Source of the DNA: Thermoanaerobaculia bacterium | GTDB taxonomy: Bacteria > Acidobacteriota > Thermoanaerobaculia > Multivoradales > UBA5704 | Direction of reading: 5' to 3' | Assembly: GCA_025937035.1 (NCBI GenBank) | Contig: JAICSG010000006.1 | Location: 1-21,454, forward strand | Length of the DNA: 21,454 bases | Part shown: piece after piece, positions 1 through 8,095 of the stretch | Layout: every line of letters begins with the position of its first letter | Numbering within the stretch: the stretch's first letter is position 1 | Position numbers and translations under genes: made by a program | Notes under the pieces: model-generated | What the model saw: only the letters and a program-made list of their open reading frames with translations | Database searches by the model: none | Told to the model about the DNA's origin: nothing

Positions 1-1409
1 GGAAGGAGTACTCGGTGCGCGACTCCGCGGCGCCGATCTACGACCGCTCGGGCGCCGCCCTGGGCGCCGTCCTGGTGTTCAAGGACGTGACCCAGCTCCG
101 CGGCATGGAGCGCGAGATGATCTACCTCGCGAGCCACGACGCCCTGACCGGCCTGATCAACCGCCGCGAGCTCGAGGTCCGCCTGAAGCGGGCCATCCGG
201 GGGGCCCGCGCCGAGCGCCGCCTGCACGTGCTGCTCTATCTCGACCTCGACGAGTTCAAGGTGGTCAACGACACCTGCGGCCACCTGGTGGGCGACGAGA
301 TGCTCAAGCAGATCACCGCCCTGCTGCGCTCGCGGGTGCGCCGGAGCGACGTCCTGGCCCGCCTGGGCGGCGACGAGTTCGGGGTCCTGCTGGAGGACTG
401 CCCCCTCGACCAGGCCCGCCAGATCGCCGAGGAGATGCGCCGCACGGTCAAGGAGTTCCGCTTCTGCTGGCGCGATCAGATCTTCGAGGTGGGGGTCTCG
501 ATCGGCCTGGTGCCCATCGACGCCGACAGCGGCGACCTGGCCCAGGTGATGAGCGCCGCCGACGCCGCCTGCTACGTGGCCAAGGACAACGGGCGCAACC
601 GGGTCCACGAGTACGAGCGGGACGACACCCTGGTGGCCGAGCGCTACGGCGAGATGCAGTGGGTCCACCGCATCCACCGCTCCTTCGAGGACAAGCGCTT
701 CCGCCTCTTCTACCAGCTCATCCAGCCGCTGGGCGGCGAGGGGAGCTCGCGCGACCTCCTCTGCGAGGTCCTCATCCGCATGCTCGGCAGCGACGGCAAG
801 GTGATCGAGCCCTCGGCCTTCATCGCCGCCGCCGAGCGCTACCACCTCATCGGCTCGCTCGACCGCTGGGTGGTGAAGACCGCCTTCGGCGCCCTGGCCG
901 AGGCGCAGCGGCGGGAGTGGTCGCGGCCGGTCCTCTTCGCCATCAACCTCTCCGGCCAGTCGCTGGGCGAGGAGGGCTTTCTCACCTACGTGGTCGAGGA
1001 GCTGGAGAAGAGCCGGGTCGACTCGCGGCGCATCTGCTTCGAGATCACCGAGACGGCGGCGATCAGCAAGCTCGACAGCGCCATCCGCTTCATCACCATG
1101 CTCAAGAGCAAGGGGTGCCGCTTCATCCTCGACGACTTCGGCAGCGGCCTCTCCTCCTTCGCCTACCTGCGCGACCTCCAGGTGGACTTCCTGAAGATCG
1201 ACGGCGAGTTCGTGCAGAACATGATGGAGGATCGGGTGAAGCGGGCGATGGTGGAATCGATCAACCAGATCGGCCACGTGATGGGCCTGCAGACCATCGC
1301 CGAATGGGTGGAGAACCGCCAGACCTTCGACGCCCTGAAGGAGCTGGGGGTGGATTACGCCCAGGGGTACTGGCTGTGTCGGCCCCAGCCTCTGGTACAC
1401 GACGTATAG
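1..1409 (+). CDS. PAS-GGDEF-EAL c-di-GMP signalling protein (5' partial)
   Basis: The reading frame is open from base 3, so the true start lies before the window; 468 codons are visible. The first residues look like the end of a PAS/PAC domain (DSAAPIYDRSG, then GAVLVFKDVT). A GGDEF domain follows (SHDALTGLINRREL, GGDEF at 366-380), with an intact RxxD inhibitory site (RRSD) five residues ahead of it. The EAL domain follows, with the signature as E-V-L (765-773). The Asn (INLSGQS), FEITE, DDFGSG (1131-1148), LKIDG, AEWVE and QGYW motifs are all present, so the phosphodiesterase residues look complete. From family knowledge it makes and/or hydrolyses cyclic di-GMP in response to the upstream sensor. 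Whether both halves are active cannot be told. The gene converges on pckA. Confidence 0.95.
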   Translation, partial: KEYSVRDSAAPIYDRSGAALGAVLVFKDVTQLRGMEREMIYLASHDALTGLINRRELEVRLKRAIRGARAERRLHVLLYLDLDEFKVVNDTCGHLVGDEMLKQITALLRSRVRRSDVLARLGGDEFGVLLEDCPLDQARQIAEEMRRTVKEFRFCWRDQIFEVGVSIGLVPIDADSGDLAQVMSAADAACYVAKDNGRNRVHEYERDDTLVAERYGEMQWVHRIHRSFEDKRFRLFYQLIQPLGGEGSSRDLLCEVLIRMLGSDGKVIEPSAFIAAAERYHLIGSLDRWVVKTAFGALAEAQRREWSRPVLFAINLSGQSLGEEGFLTYVVEELEKSRVDSRRICFEITETAAISKLDSAIRFITMLKSKGCRFILDDFGSGLSSFAYLRDLQVDFLKIDGEFVQNMMEDRVKRAMVESINQIGHVMGLQTIAEWVENRQTFDALKELGVDYAQGYWLCRPQPLVHDV

Positions 1410-1433
1410 GGGCGGGGAAGGGATCCCCGCCCC
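1409..1433. terminator. Stem-loop between convergent genes
   Basis: A perfect 10-bp inverted repeat (GGGGCGGGGA, 5-nt loop, TCCCCGCCCC) begins in the last base of the GGDEF-EAL stop codon and ends 9 bp before the pckA stop codon. It has no T-run on either strand. It is a plausible bidirectional transcript end or 3' stabiliser rather than a textbook intrinsic terminator. Confidence 0.55.
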
Positions 1434-1442
1434 GTCCGGCGC

Positions 1443-3059
1443 CTACACCCGCACCCGGCTCGGACCCGCCGCCTTCACCGACTCGTCGACCTCGCTCTCG
1501 TACTTCTTGAAGTTGTCGGCGAACATGTCGGCGAGCTTGCTCGCCTGGGCGTCGTAGGCGTCGGGGCTGTGCCAGGTCTCGCGGGGGTGGAGGAGCTTGT
1601 CCGGCACGCCGTCGATGCGCACCGGCACGGCGAGGCCGAAGATCGGGTCGGTCCGGGTCTCGACGTGGTCGAGCTCGCCGGTCAGCGCGGCGGCCACCAT
1701 GCGGCGGGTGAAGCCGAGCTTCATCCGCTGCCCCACGCCGTACGGGCCGCCCGTCCAGCCGGTGTTGAGCAGCCAGACCCGCGAGCCGTGCGCCTTCAGC
1801 TTCTCGCCCAGCATCTTGGCGTAGACGCCGGGATGGAGCGGCAGGAAGGGGGAGCCGAAGCAGGTGCTGAAGGTCACCTTGGGCTCGGTGACCCCGCGCT
1901 CCGTGCCCGCCACCTTCGCCGTGTAGCCGGAGAGGAAGTGGTACATCGCCTGCTCCTCGCTCAGCCGGCTGATCGGCGGCAGCACGCCGAAGGCGTCGCA
2001 GGTCAGGAAGACCACGTTGCGTGGGTGCCCCGCCATCCCCTGGAGATCGACGTTGTGGAGCTGGGTGAGCGGATAGCTCGACCGGGTGTTCTCGGTCAGC
2101 CGGTCGCTGTCGAGGTCGAGCTTGCGGGTCTCCGGATCGCAGACCACGTTCTCCAGGATCGTGCCGAAGGCGCGGGTGGTGGCGTAGATCTCCGGTTCCC
2201 CCTCGAGAGAGAGACGGATCACCTTGGCGTAGCAACCGCCCTCGATGTTGAACACCCCGGCGTCGCTCCAGCCGTGCTCGTCGTCGCCGATCAGCGTCCG
2301 GCTGGGGTCGGACGAGAGGGTCGTCTTGCCGGTGCCGGAGAGGCCGAAGAAGAGGGCCACGTCGTCCTTGGTCGCGCCGTAGTTGGCGCTGCAGTGCATC
2401 GACAGCACCCCCTGCTTCGGGAGGTAATAGTTCATCACGCTGAAGATGCTCTTCTTGATCTCCCCCGCGTAGCGGGTGCCGCCGATCAGCACCATCCGCT
2501 TCGCCAGGTCGACCAGGATGAAGGTCGAGGTACGGGTGCCGTCGCGCTGCGGGTCGGCCTCGAAGTTGGCCACGTTGACGACGGTGAAATTGGGCTCGAA
2601 GCGGGACAGGACCGCGGGGTCCTCCTCGCGGATGAACATGTTGCGGGCGAAGAGGTTGCGCCAGGCGTCGTCATTGATCACCCGGACGTTGATGCGGTAT
2701 TCGGGGTCGGCGCCGGCGTAGCCGTCGAACACGAAGAGGTCCTTCCCCTTCATGTGCTCGCGGGCCCGGGCGAGCAGGGCCTCGAATTTCTCCCGCTCGA
2801 AGGGACGGTTGACGTCCCCCCACCAGATGTCGCCGTCGGTCGCCGCGTCCTTGACCACGAACTTGTCGTTCGGTGACCGGCCGGTGTGCTGCCCCGTCTC
2901 GCAGACCAGGGGCCCCTCGGCGGCGAGGAAGGCCTCGCCGCGTTGCACCGCCAGCTCGACCAGCCGTGCCGGCGGAAGGTTCCAGTACACCGTGCCCGCG
3001 TCAGTGATCCCTTGCCTGTCGATGCCAAAGCTGCTCACTGCCGGCCCTTCATTTTTCAT
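1443..3059 (-). CDS. pckA: Phosphoenolpyruvate carboxykinase (ATP)
   Basis: This 538-residue protein matches the usual ~540-residue length of ATP-type PEP carboxykinase, which converts oxaloacetate and ATP to phosphoenolpyruvate, CO2 and ADP as the entry step of gluconeogenesis. Visible signatures are TGRSPNDKF (residues 59-67), the substrate and metal segment RYAGEIKKSIF (196-206), the P-loop GLSGTGKTTLS (239-249) and the metal-binding IGDDEHGWSD (257-266). The ATG start is preceded by GAGGTGCGG at good spacing. The gene lies 21 bp downstream of the M20 amidohydrolase gene on the same strand, so the two may be cotranscribed, although pckA could have its own promoter inside the upstream gene. 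No oddities were seen. Confidence 0.97.
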   Translation of the reverse strand: MKNEGPAVSSFGIDRQGITDAGTVYWNLPPARLVELAVQRGEAFLAAEGPLVCETGQHTGRSPNDKFVVKDAATDGDIWWGDVNRPFEREKFEALLARAREHMKGKDLFVFDGYAGADPEYRINVRVINDDAWRNLFARNMFIREEDPAVLSRFEPNFTVVNVANFEADPQRDGTRTSTFILVDLAKRMVLIGGTRYAGEIKKSIFSVMNYYLPKQGVLSMHCSANYGATKDDVALFFGLSGTGKTTLSSDPSRTLIGDDEHGWSDAGVFNIEGGCYAKVIRLSLEGEPEIYATTRAFGTILENVVCDPETRKLDLDSDRLTENTRSSYPLTQLHNVDLQGMAGHPRNVVFLTCDAFGVLPPISRLSEEQAMYHFLSGYTAKVAGTERGVTEPKVTFSTCFGSPFLPLHPGVYAKMLGEKLKAHGSRVWLLNTGWTGGPYGVGQRMKLGFTRRMVAAALTGELDHVETRTDPIFGLAVPVRIDGVPDKLLHPRETWHSPDAYDAQASKLADMFADNFKKYESEVDESVKAAGPSRVRV

Positions 3060-3080
3060 TCCGCACCTCGGAAACAGGAT

Positions 3081-4403
3081 TCAGTGTGATTTTTGAGAAG
3101 CCAGATAATCCACCAGGAGCCGCGACATGGTGCGGATGCCCACCGGCACCGCGCTGTCGTCCCCCCGGAAGGTGGGCGTGTGCAGGCCGCCCGACTGCGT
3201 GCCCGGCTTGAGGACGCCGAGCCGGTAGTAGAAGCCGGGGACCTGCTCGGCGAAGTACCCGAAGTCCTCGCCTCCCATGGTGGGCTCCACGATCTTGACG
3301 TTGCCGGCGCCCACGATGCCCTCCATCAGGGGCTGGACCTCCCGGGTGAGCGCGGGGTTGTTGATGGTCGCGGGCGCGTTCTTCTGATACTCCATCTCGT
3401 ACGAGGCGCCGTTGGCGCGGGTGACGCCGTCCAGGATCTCCCGCATGCGGCGCTCGACCGTGGCGCGGGCCCCCTGGCTGTACGTGCGTACCGTCCCCTC
3501 GAGAGTGACCTCGCCGGGGATGATGTTGAAGCGCTCGCCGCCGCGGAAGATGCCCACCGTGAGCACGCTGGGCTCCAGCGGCGAGAGGTTGCGGGAGCGG
3601 ATCGTCTGCAGGGCCACCACCGCCTCGGCGCCGGTCACGATCGGGTCGATCCCGAGGTCGGGCTGGGCACCGTGCGACTGCTTGCCCGTGATCTTGATCC
3701 GGAACTGGTCGACGGCGGCCATGCTCGGCCCGGCGTTGAAGCCGACTTGGCCGACGGTCAGGTCGGGGAAGGAGTGCAGGGCGAAGGCGGCCTTGGGGTG
3801 GTACTCCTTGAACAGCCCCTCCTCCAGCATGAGGTCGGCGCCCCCCTTCTCGCCCGGCGGCGGCCCCTCCTCGGCGGGCTGGAAGATGAAGAGGATGCTG
3901 CCGGGGATGTCCGCCTTGATCCGCGAGAGCACGGCGGCGACGCCGAGCTGCACCGTGGTGTGGATGTCGTGACCGCAGGCGTGGGCGACGCCCACCTCCT
4001 GGCCGAGGAAGTTGTCTTTCTTGGTGGACTTGAACGGGAAATCGGTCTGCTCGACCACCGGCAGGGCGTCCATGTCGGCGCGGACGGCGATGAGGGGGCC
4101 GGGCTTCCCCCCTTTGAGCAGGGCGATGACCCCGGTCTTGGCGACGCCGGTGCGGGGCTCGAAGCCGAGGCTCCGGAGCTGCTCGGCCACCAGGGCGGCG
4201 GTCTGGGTCTCCCGGTTGGAGAGCTCCGGGTTCTGATGGATGCGATGGCGCAGCTCGATCATCTTCGGCGCCACCTTCTCGGCCTCGCGGTCGATCCGGG
4301 CGTCGAGATCGCCCGCGGGCGTGGCCGGGGTCGCCGCGAGGGCCGCGGACGCCATGGCGAGCGCGACGGGAACCAGGCAGGCCGTTCTCCAGGAGCGGGG
4401 CAT
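3081..4403 (-). CDS. Secreted M20 family amidohydrolase/peptidase
   Basis: This 440-residue zinc hydrolase belongs to the M20D group (hippurate, IAA-amino-acid and N-acyl-amino-acid hydrolases). I chose the ATG at 4403 because it is preceded by GGAGGACGAC and opens a Sec signal peptide (MPRSWRTACLVPVALAMASA, cleavage near ALA-A at residue 23). The frame stays open upstream to 4505, but that part has no ribosome site. Motifs are RADMDALP (108-115), the metal ligands HACGHD (141-146), PAEEG (176-180) with the catalytic/metal glutamates, and MGGEDFGYF near the C-terminus. It probably removes N-acyl or peptidic groups from amino acids outside the cytoplasm; the true substrate cannot be read from sequence. 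It lies upstream of pckA and may share its transcript. Confidence 0.92.
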   Translation of the reverse strand: MPRSWRTACLVPVALAMASAALAATPATPAGDLDARIDREAEKVAPKMIELRHRIHQNPELSNRETQTAALVAEQLRSLGFEPRTGVAKTGVIALLKGGKPGPLIAVRADMDALPVVEQTDFPFKSTKKDNFLGQEVGVAHACGHDIHTTVQLGVAAVLSRIKADIPGSILFIFQPAEEGPPPGEKGGADLMLEEGLFKEYHPKAAFALHSFPDLTVGQVGFNAGPSMAAVDQFRIKITGKQSHGAQPDLGIDPIVTGAEAVVALQTIRSRNLSPLEPSVLTVGIFRGGERFNIIPGEVTLEGTVRTYSQGARATVERRMREILDGVTRANGASYEMEYQKNAPATINNPALTREVQPLMEGIVGAGNVKIVEPTMGGEDFGYFAEQVPGFYYRLGVLKPGTQSGGLHTPTFRGDDSAVPVGIRTMSRLLVDYLASQKSH

Positions 4404-4612
4404 GTCGTCCTCCACGACAGGGAAACAGACCGCGGCCCGGCCGTCGCCGGTGCGCGGCGTGCATGAAAACCGGCCAATCTTATACCCAGAGGGCGATTTT
4501 CTCACAGCGGGGTGACGAAAGGGGTGGCGGCGGGAGCCTCTGCGCTAGAATCTCCCCCCGCCAGCGTCTCGCCACGTCCGGCATCCCATTCCCTCTTCTA
4601 AGGAGAGCTGCA
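4404..4612. promoter_or_regulatory. Divergent promoter region
   Basis: This 209-bp gap separates two divergent genes. On the minus strand TATAAG (complement of 4479-4484) could be the -10 box of the amidohydrolase gene, giving a leader of about 70 nt. On the plus strand TAGAAT (4546-4551) could serve the Rossmann-fold gene. Neither has a good -35 box. AAGGAG at 4600-4605 is a strong ribosome site that fixes the TTG start at 4613. Confidence 0.4.
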
Positions 4613-6241
4613 TTGAATATAGAGAACCGGAAGGTCCTTGTGCTCGGAGGGTACGGCTTGGTGGGCATGGCCGTCTGCCGGGAGCTCCTGGCGCGCCGGC
4701 CGCGCGAGATCCAGATCCACAGCCTGCGCATCGAGGAGTCCCAGAAGGCCGCCGAGGAGCTCCGGCCGGACGCCGGCTCGACGGTGATCTCCACCTCGGC
4801 CGGCAACCTCTTCGGCCTGCTCCAGGGGGGCTCCAAGCGCGACCTGATCCGGGCCGAGCTCCGCCGCCTCGACGACGAGGACCTCGGCTCCTTCGTCCTC
4901 TACGACGTCCTGGCCAGGTCGAAGCCCGACATCGTCGTCGACTGCGTCAACACCTCGACGGGCATCGCCTACGGCGACATCTTCCGCTCGGCCGAGGAGG
5001 TCCTGCGGCGGCTCGAAGCGGGAGAGGCCGGGGACGGGGCCACCGAGCGCCTGCTCGACGCCCTCTACATGCCGCGGCTCATCCGCCACATCCAGCTCCT
5101 CTACCGCGGCATGATCGACGTCCAGACCCGCCTCTACATCAAGGTCGGCACCACCGGCACGGGCGGCATGGGGCTCAACATCCCCTACACCCACTCCGAG
5201 GAGAAGCCCAGCCGGGTGCTGCTCTCCAAGACGGCGATGGCCGGCGCCCAGTCGATGCTCCTCTTCCTGATGGCCCGCACCCCGGGCGCGCCGATCACCA
5301 AGGAGATCAAGCCGGCGGCGGTGATCGCCTGGAAGCGGATGGCCTTCGGCCCCATCGTCCGCGGCGGCAAGCCCCTGATGATGATGGACGCCCGGCCCCA
5401 TCCCCTCGGAGCCACCTTCTCGACCGAGGACCCCGCGGCGGCCCAGGCGACCAGCGAGCCCTACCAGAACGTCTTCATCGACACCGGCGAGAACGGCGTC
5501 TTCAGCCTGGAAGAGCTCTCCACGGTGACGAGCTACGGGCAGATGGAATTCATCACCCCTGAGGAGATCGCCAACTACCTGGTCTTCGAGATCGAAGGCC
5601 GCAACACGGGCCACGATGTGATCAACGCGCTGGACGGCGCGGTGCTGGGCCCCACCTACCGGGCGGGCATCCTGCGCCACTGGGCCCTGGAACAGCTCAA
5701 CGAGATGGAGCGGGAGCACGGGGTCCACAGCGTCGCCTTCGAGATGCTGGGCCCGCCGCGCAACTCGAAGCTCCTCTTCGAGGCCCACCTGCTGCGCCTC
5801 GTCTTCCCGAACATGAAGGCGGTCTGGAGCTCGACCCCCGAGGCCGTCCGCGACGCCCTCGACCGCCTGGTGCGCCAGGACCCGGAGGTGGCAAACCGGG
5901 TGGTCTCGGTGGGCATCCCCATCCTCCTCGATTCGGGAGAGGTGATCCGCGGCGTCCACGTGATCGTCCCGCCGGACGCCGCGAACGAGGAGGTCACCCC
6001 CGGGAAGCTGGAGGCCTGGGTGCGCGACGGCTGGGTGGACCTGCGCCTCGCCAACTGCGCCAGATGGGTGGAGCGCTTCCAGAAGATCCGCGACGAGATC
6101 GCGGCCCTCCCCGCCGACGACACCTCCAGCCGCATCCTCCGCAACCGCCGCTTCTGGCACAAGATCGACGTCATCCAGCCGGGCAAGGTGGTGGGGTGGA
6201 TCCTGGGGACGGAGGAGGGGGGGGCGCGGATCAAGGGGTGA
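4613..6241 (+). CDS. Rossmann-fold NAD(P)-binding protein, epimerase/short-chain dehydrogenase-like
   Basis: The protein has 542 residues from a TTG start at 4613. That start is chosen because AAGGAG lies 7 nt upstream and the N-terminus then begins directly with the first beta strand (NIENRKVLVLGGYGLVG). The GGYGLVG loop (residues 12-18) is the dinucleotide-binding turn seen in epimerase and saccharopine-reductase-like proteins. The following segment (VDCVNTSTGIAYGDIF) also fits a Rossmann fold. The C-terminal ~350 residues, including KVGTTGTGGMGLNIPYTHS and WKRMAFGPIVRGGKPL, are well formed, but I cannot assign them to a known enzyme. It is longer than typical short-chain dehydrogenases (250-350 residues). 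It is a single-gene unit and converges on the Tudor-like gene. A redox or isomerase role on a small metabolite is inference. Confidence 0.8.
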   Translation: MNIENRKVLVLGGYGLVGMAVCRELLARRPREIQIHSLRIEESQKAAEELRPDAGSTVISTSAGNLFGLLQGGSKRDLIRAELRRLDDEDLGSFVLYDVLARSKPDIVVDCVNTSTGIAYGDIFRSAEEVLRRLEAGEAGDGATERLLDALYMPRLIRHIQLLYRGMIDVQTRLYIKVGTTGTGGMGLNIPYTHSEEKPSRVLLSKTAMAGAQSMLLFLMARTPGAPITKEIKPAAVIAWKRMAFGPIVRGGKPLMMMDARPHPLGATFSTEDPAAAQATSEPYQNVFIDTGENGVFSLEELSTVTSYGQMEFITPEEIANYLVFEIEGRNTGHDVINALDGAVLGPTYRAGILRHWALEQLNEMEREHGVHSVAFEMLGPPRNSKLLFEAHLLRLVFPNMKAVWSSTPEAVRDALDRLVRQDPEVANRVVSVGIPILLDSGEVIRGVHVIVPPDAANEEVTPGKLEAWVRDGWVDLRLANCARWVERFQKIRDEIAALPADDTSSRILRNRRFWHKIDVIQPGKVVGWILGTEEGGARIKG

Positions 6242-6264
6242 GCCTTGGCCTCGGCCGCAATCGC

Positions 6265-6480
6265 TCAGTCCTTCATCCGCTTCAGTGAGGAGCCCTTGTG
6301 AGCCGCGATATGGTCCGTTTTGTCGCTCTTGATCTCGTATTGCGGCTCATCCTTGCTCGCGTGGTGTGTATACCCCTTGTAATCGAAGTCCTTCGTGTGC
6401 ACCTTGATGATCTTGCCGCTCACAATCCCGGCCTCTGAATTCCAGGTCACGTGATCGCCGACTTTGAATTTTTCCGCCAT
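6265..6480 (-). CDS. Small Tudor-like protein, DUF2945 / hypervirulence-associated type
   Basis: This 71-residue cytoplasmic protein starts MAEKFKVGDHVTWNSEAG and contains a compact beta-barrel pattern (GKIIKVHTKDFDYKGYTHHA, then PQYEIKSDKTDHIAAHKGSSLKR). That pattern is typical of the DUF2945/hypervirulence-associated TUDOR family. The ATG at 6480 follows GGAGGAGGATC; the frame runs further upstream, but without a ribosome site and into unlikely sequence. Function in the family is not established. Base composition is visibly lower in GC than the genes on either side, which hints at horizontal acquisition. An 11-bp direct repeat sits directly upstream. Confidence 0.85.
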   Translation of the reverse strand: MAEKFKVGDHVTWNSEAGIVSGKIIKVHTKDFDYKGYTHHASKDEPQYEIKSDKTDHIAAHKGSSLKRMKD

Positions 6481-6492
6481 GATCCTCCTCCA

Positions 6493-6534
6493 TCTGGGCT
6501 CAGAATATCCGAGGAAAGTAATTTCTGGGCTCAG
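6493..6534 (-). promoter_or_regulatory. Paired 11-bp direct repeats upstream of the Tudor-like gene
   Basis: CTGAGCCCAGA (minus strand) occurs twice, as the complement of 6493-6503 and of 6524-6534. The copies are 31 bp apart, close to three helical turns. A TATTCT box lies between them, directly ahead of the gene-proximal copy. The layout fits an operator on the same face of the helix that controls the Tudor-like gene, but no regulator can be named. Confidence 0.4.
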
Positions 6535-6543
6535 TGCTGTAGA

Positions 6544-6570
6544 GGCCCGGACCCTCAACGTGGCCGGGCC
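6544..6570. terminator. Possible stem-loop downstream of the 434-residue protein gene
   Basis: GGCCCGG (6544-6550) and CCGGGCC (6564-6570) form a 7-bp perfect stem with a 13-nt loop, 64 bp past the stop codon of the minus-strand gene at 6635. There is no T-run, so termination is only a possibility. Confidence 0.3.
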
Positions 6571-6634
6571 GAGCGAAGGTAAGATGCCTGGGATCGGCGA
6601 TCAGGTCTACTCGGTGCTGGTGAAGGTCTTCGCC

Positions 6635-7939
6635 TCAACCCACTGACGCCCCCCTCCGCACGGTAAACCGCAACGGCACAGGCCTTTGATCCTGATAGAC
6701 CATGTCCCCGTCGAGATGGAGGACTGTGGCTCCGGGGAGGTCCTCGTAGATCCAGGACAGCCCCTTCACCCGTGACGGCCGCTGGTGGAACGGCCGCGGC
6801 GGTCCGCCGGCGGCGAGGCGCTCGCGCTCTTCGAGGATCAGCGCGGTCAGCTCGGCTTCGAGCTCGGAGTGGGCGCTGCGCGGCCAGGTGTCCCAATAGT
6901 CGGGGAAAACGGAACGGGCGGTGATCTGCCAGCGCGGGATCGCCGCCTTCTGCTCGCGCTCGAAGGCTTTGGCATCGAAGACGCGCACGTCCCGCTTCGG
7001 CAGATCCTCGATGACCGGCGCGACGCGCCGTATGGAGTCCCAGAGCATCCAATGGGGAAAGGGCTCTGCCCAACCCGGCCAGCCGCCGGGGGCCGGCCGG
7101 TCGAGGCTCGCGGTGCGGTGGATGCTGAAGGCTACGCACCGGAAGGCCCGCAGAATCCGGGATTGGAGATCGAGACGGCGGAGCCGCTCGGGCCAACCGG
7201 CGGGAGCCCGGGGGAAGCTCCGCAGCACCGGCTGCTGGAGACGGATCACGGCCAACGCGATGAGCTGGCAGGCGAGCGTCGGGTTGTTGTCCGCCATCGC
7301 CTCGTTGAGACGCCATGAGGTCTCCAGGATCTCGGTGGCCTCGTTCGCGTGGCCGGCCCGGAGCCGCTGGCCGGCGTCGAGCAGGAGGAGCCTCTGGAGC
7401 ATCAGAGGCCCGAGATAGTTCGGCAGCCTGGTCCCCAAGCCGGCGCTGAGGTCCCGCGCCCAGACCGGGGCAGGTCCCTCCGCCAGCCGGGCCCGGATGG
7501 CGTTGAGGCCGGGCCGGACCGATTCCAGGAAGGCCACGAGCTCGGGTGACGGGGGCTTGAACGTGCCGTCCGTGGAGCGCTCGTTGGTCGAGAGGAAGCT
7601 CTTCAGGCCCTCCTGGATCGCCCCGAAACGCCTCGCGGCCCCGGGAGCCGGATGGACGCGCCCGGGCGTGTCCGCCGGCGCCATGTCGATCCCGATCGCC
7701 GCGCCCAATTTCTCGAGGTCGCGGACGGTCGCGTTGTCCTGGACGTCCGGGTAGCGCTCGAGGAAGGAGGCGCCACCCAGCGACTGGCGCCAACTGGCGT
7801 CCAGCCTCCGGTCGACGAAGGCTCTCCAGCTCTTCAGAGCGAGAAACGCGAGGACGAGCAGGCCGGCCGCGGTCAGGAGCCGGCGAAGGCACCCGCGCCG
7901 TGGAGCCCGGCCCGGCATGGCCGGAGGTCTGGGAGGCAT
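6635..7939 (-). CDS. Unrecognised single-pass membrane-anchored protein
   Basis: This 434-residue protein matches no family that I recognise. Its basic N-terminus (MPGRAPRRGCLRRLL) is followed by one hydrophobic segment (LLTAAGLLVLAFLALKSW, about residues 20-37). The rest should therefore lie outside the membrane, anchored at its N-terminus. The body is Arg/Leu-rich and appears mainly alpha-helical, with no visible catalytic motif. I use the ATG at 7939: a TAGAAT box ends 6 nt before it, which suits a leaderless transcript, and no Shine-Dalgarno site is visible. A TTG directly before it and an ATG at 7918 are alternatives. It lies downstream of the protease gene on the same strand, but the 550-bp repeat-bearing gap separates them. 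Confidence 0.7.
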   Translation of the reverse strand: MPPRPPAMPGRAPRRGCLRRLLTAAGLLVLAFLALKSWRAFVDRRLDASWRQSLGGASFLERYPDVQDNATVRDLEKLGAAIGIDMAPADTPGRVHPAPGAARRFGAIQEGLKSFLSTNERSTDGTFKPPSPELVAFLESVRPGLNAIRARLAEGPAPVWARDLSAGLGTRLPNYLGPLMLQRLLLLDAGQRLRAGHANEATEILETSWRLNEAMADNNPTLACQLIALAVIRLQQPVLRSFPRAPAGWPERLRRLDLQSRILRAFRCVAFSIHRTASLDRPAPGGWPGWAEPFPHWMLWDSIRRVAPVIEDLPKRDVRVFDAKAFEREQKAAIPRWQITARSVFPDYWDTWPRSAHSELEAELTALILEERERLAAGGPPRPFHQRPSRVKGLSWIYEDLPGATVLHLDGDMVYQDQRPVPLRFTVRRGASVG

Positions 7940-7945
7940 CAAGGG

Positions 7946-7951
7946 ATTCTA
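7946..7951 (-). promoter_or_regulatory. TAGAAT -10-like box for leaderless start at 7939
   Basis: On the minus strand TAGAAT ends 6 nt before the ATG at 7939, so the expected transcription start falls at about the A of the start codon. No good -35 box is present. The same hexamer sits close to several other starts in the window. Confidence 0.45.
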
Positions 7952-8067
7952 TCTCGAAGTCAGGAGCCTTCGGGCGTCTCCACTTTGCGTCACCGCCCCA
8001 TCGGCCGGTCTGGCGCGAGATAAAGCGATGCAACCCGGAGAGCGGCGATGCGACGCTGCTAGGATAG

Positions 8068-8092
8068 GTGCCAGCCGAATCGTTAGCGGCAC
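8068..8092. repeat. Left boundary inverted repeat of the 19/20-bp array
   Basis: A 25-nt element begins GTGCC and ends GGCAC. The 5-bp outer stem can be extended by GC/GC pairs past a bulged A. It ends 3 nt before the first GGAGA unit. The element at the right end of the array has the same length and the same outer arms. Confidence 0.5.
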
Positions 8093-8095
8093 TTT

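Noticed and set aside
6464..6646. 60-codon plus-strand frame ending VYSVLVKVFASTH
   Set aside because: It overlaps the promoter and start of the Tudor-like gene and the stop of the next gene, has no ribosome site and no recognised family. A decayed gene fragment is possible but unsupported.
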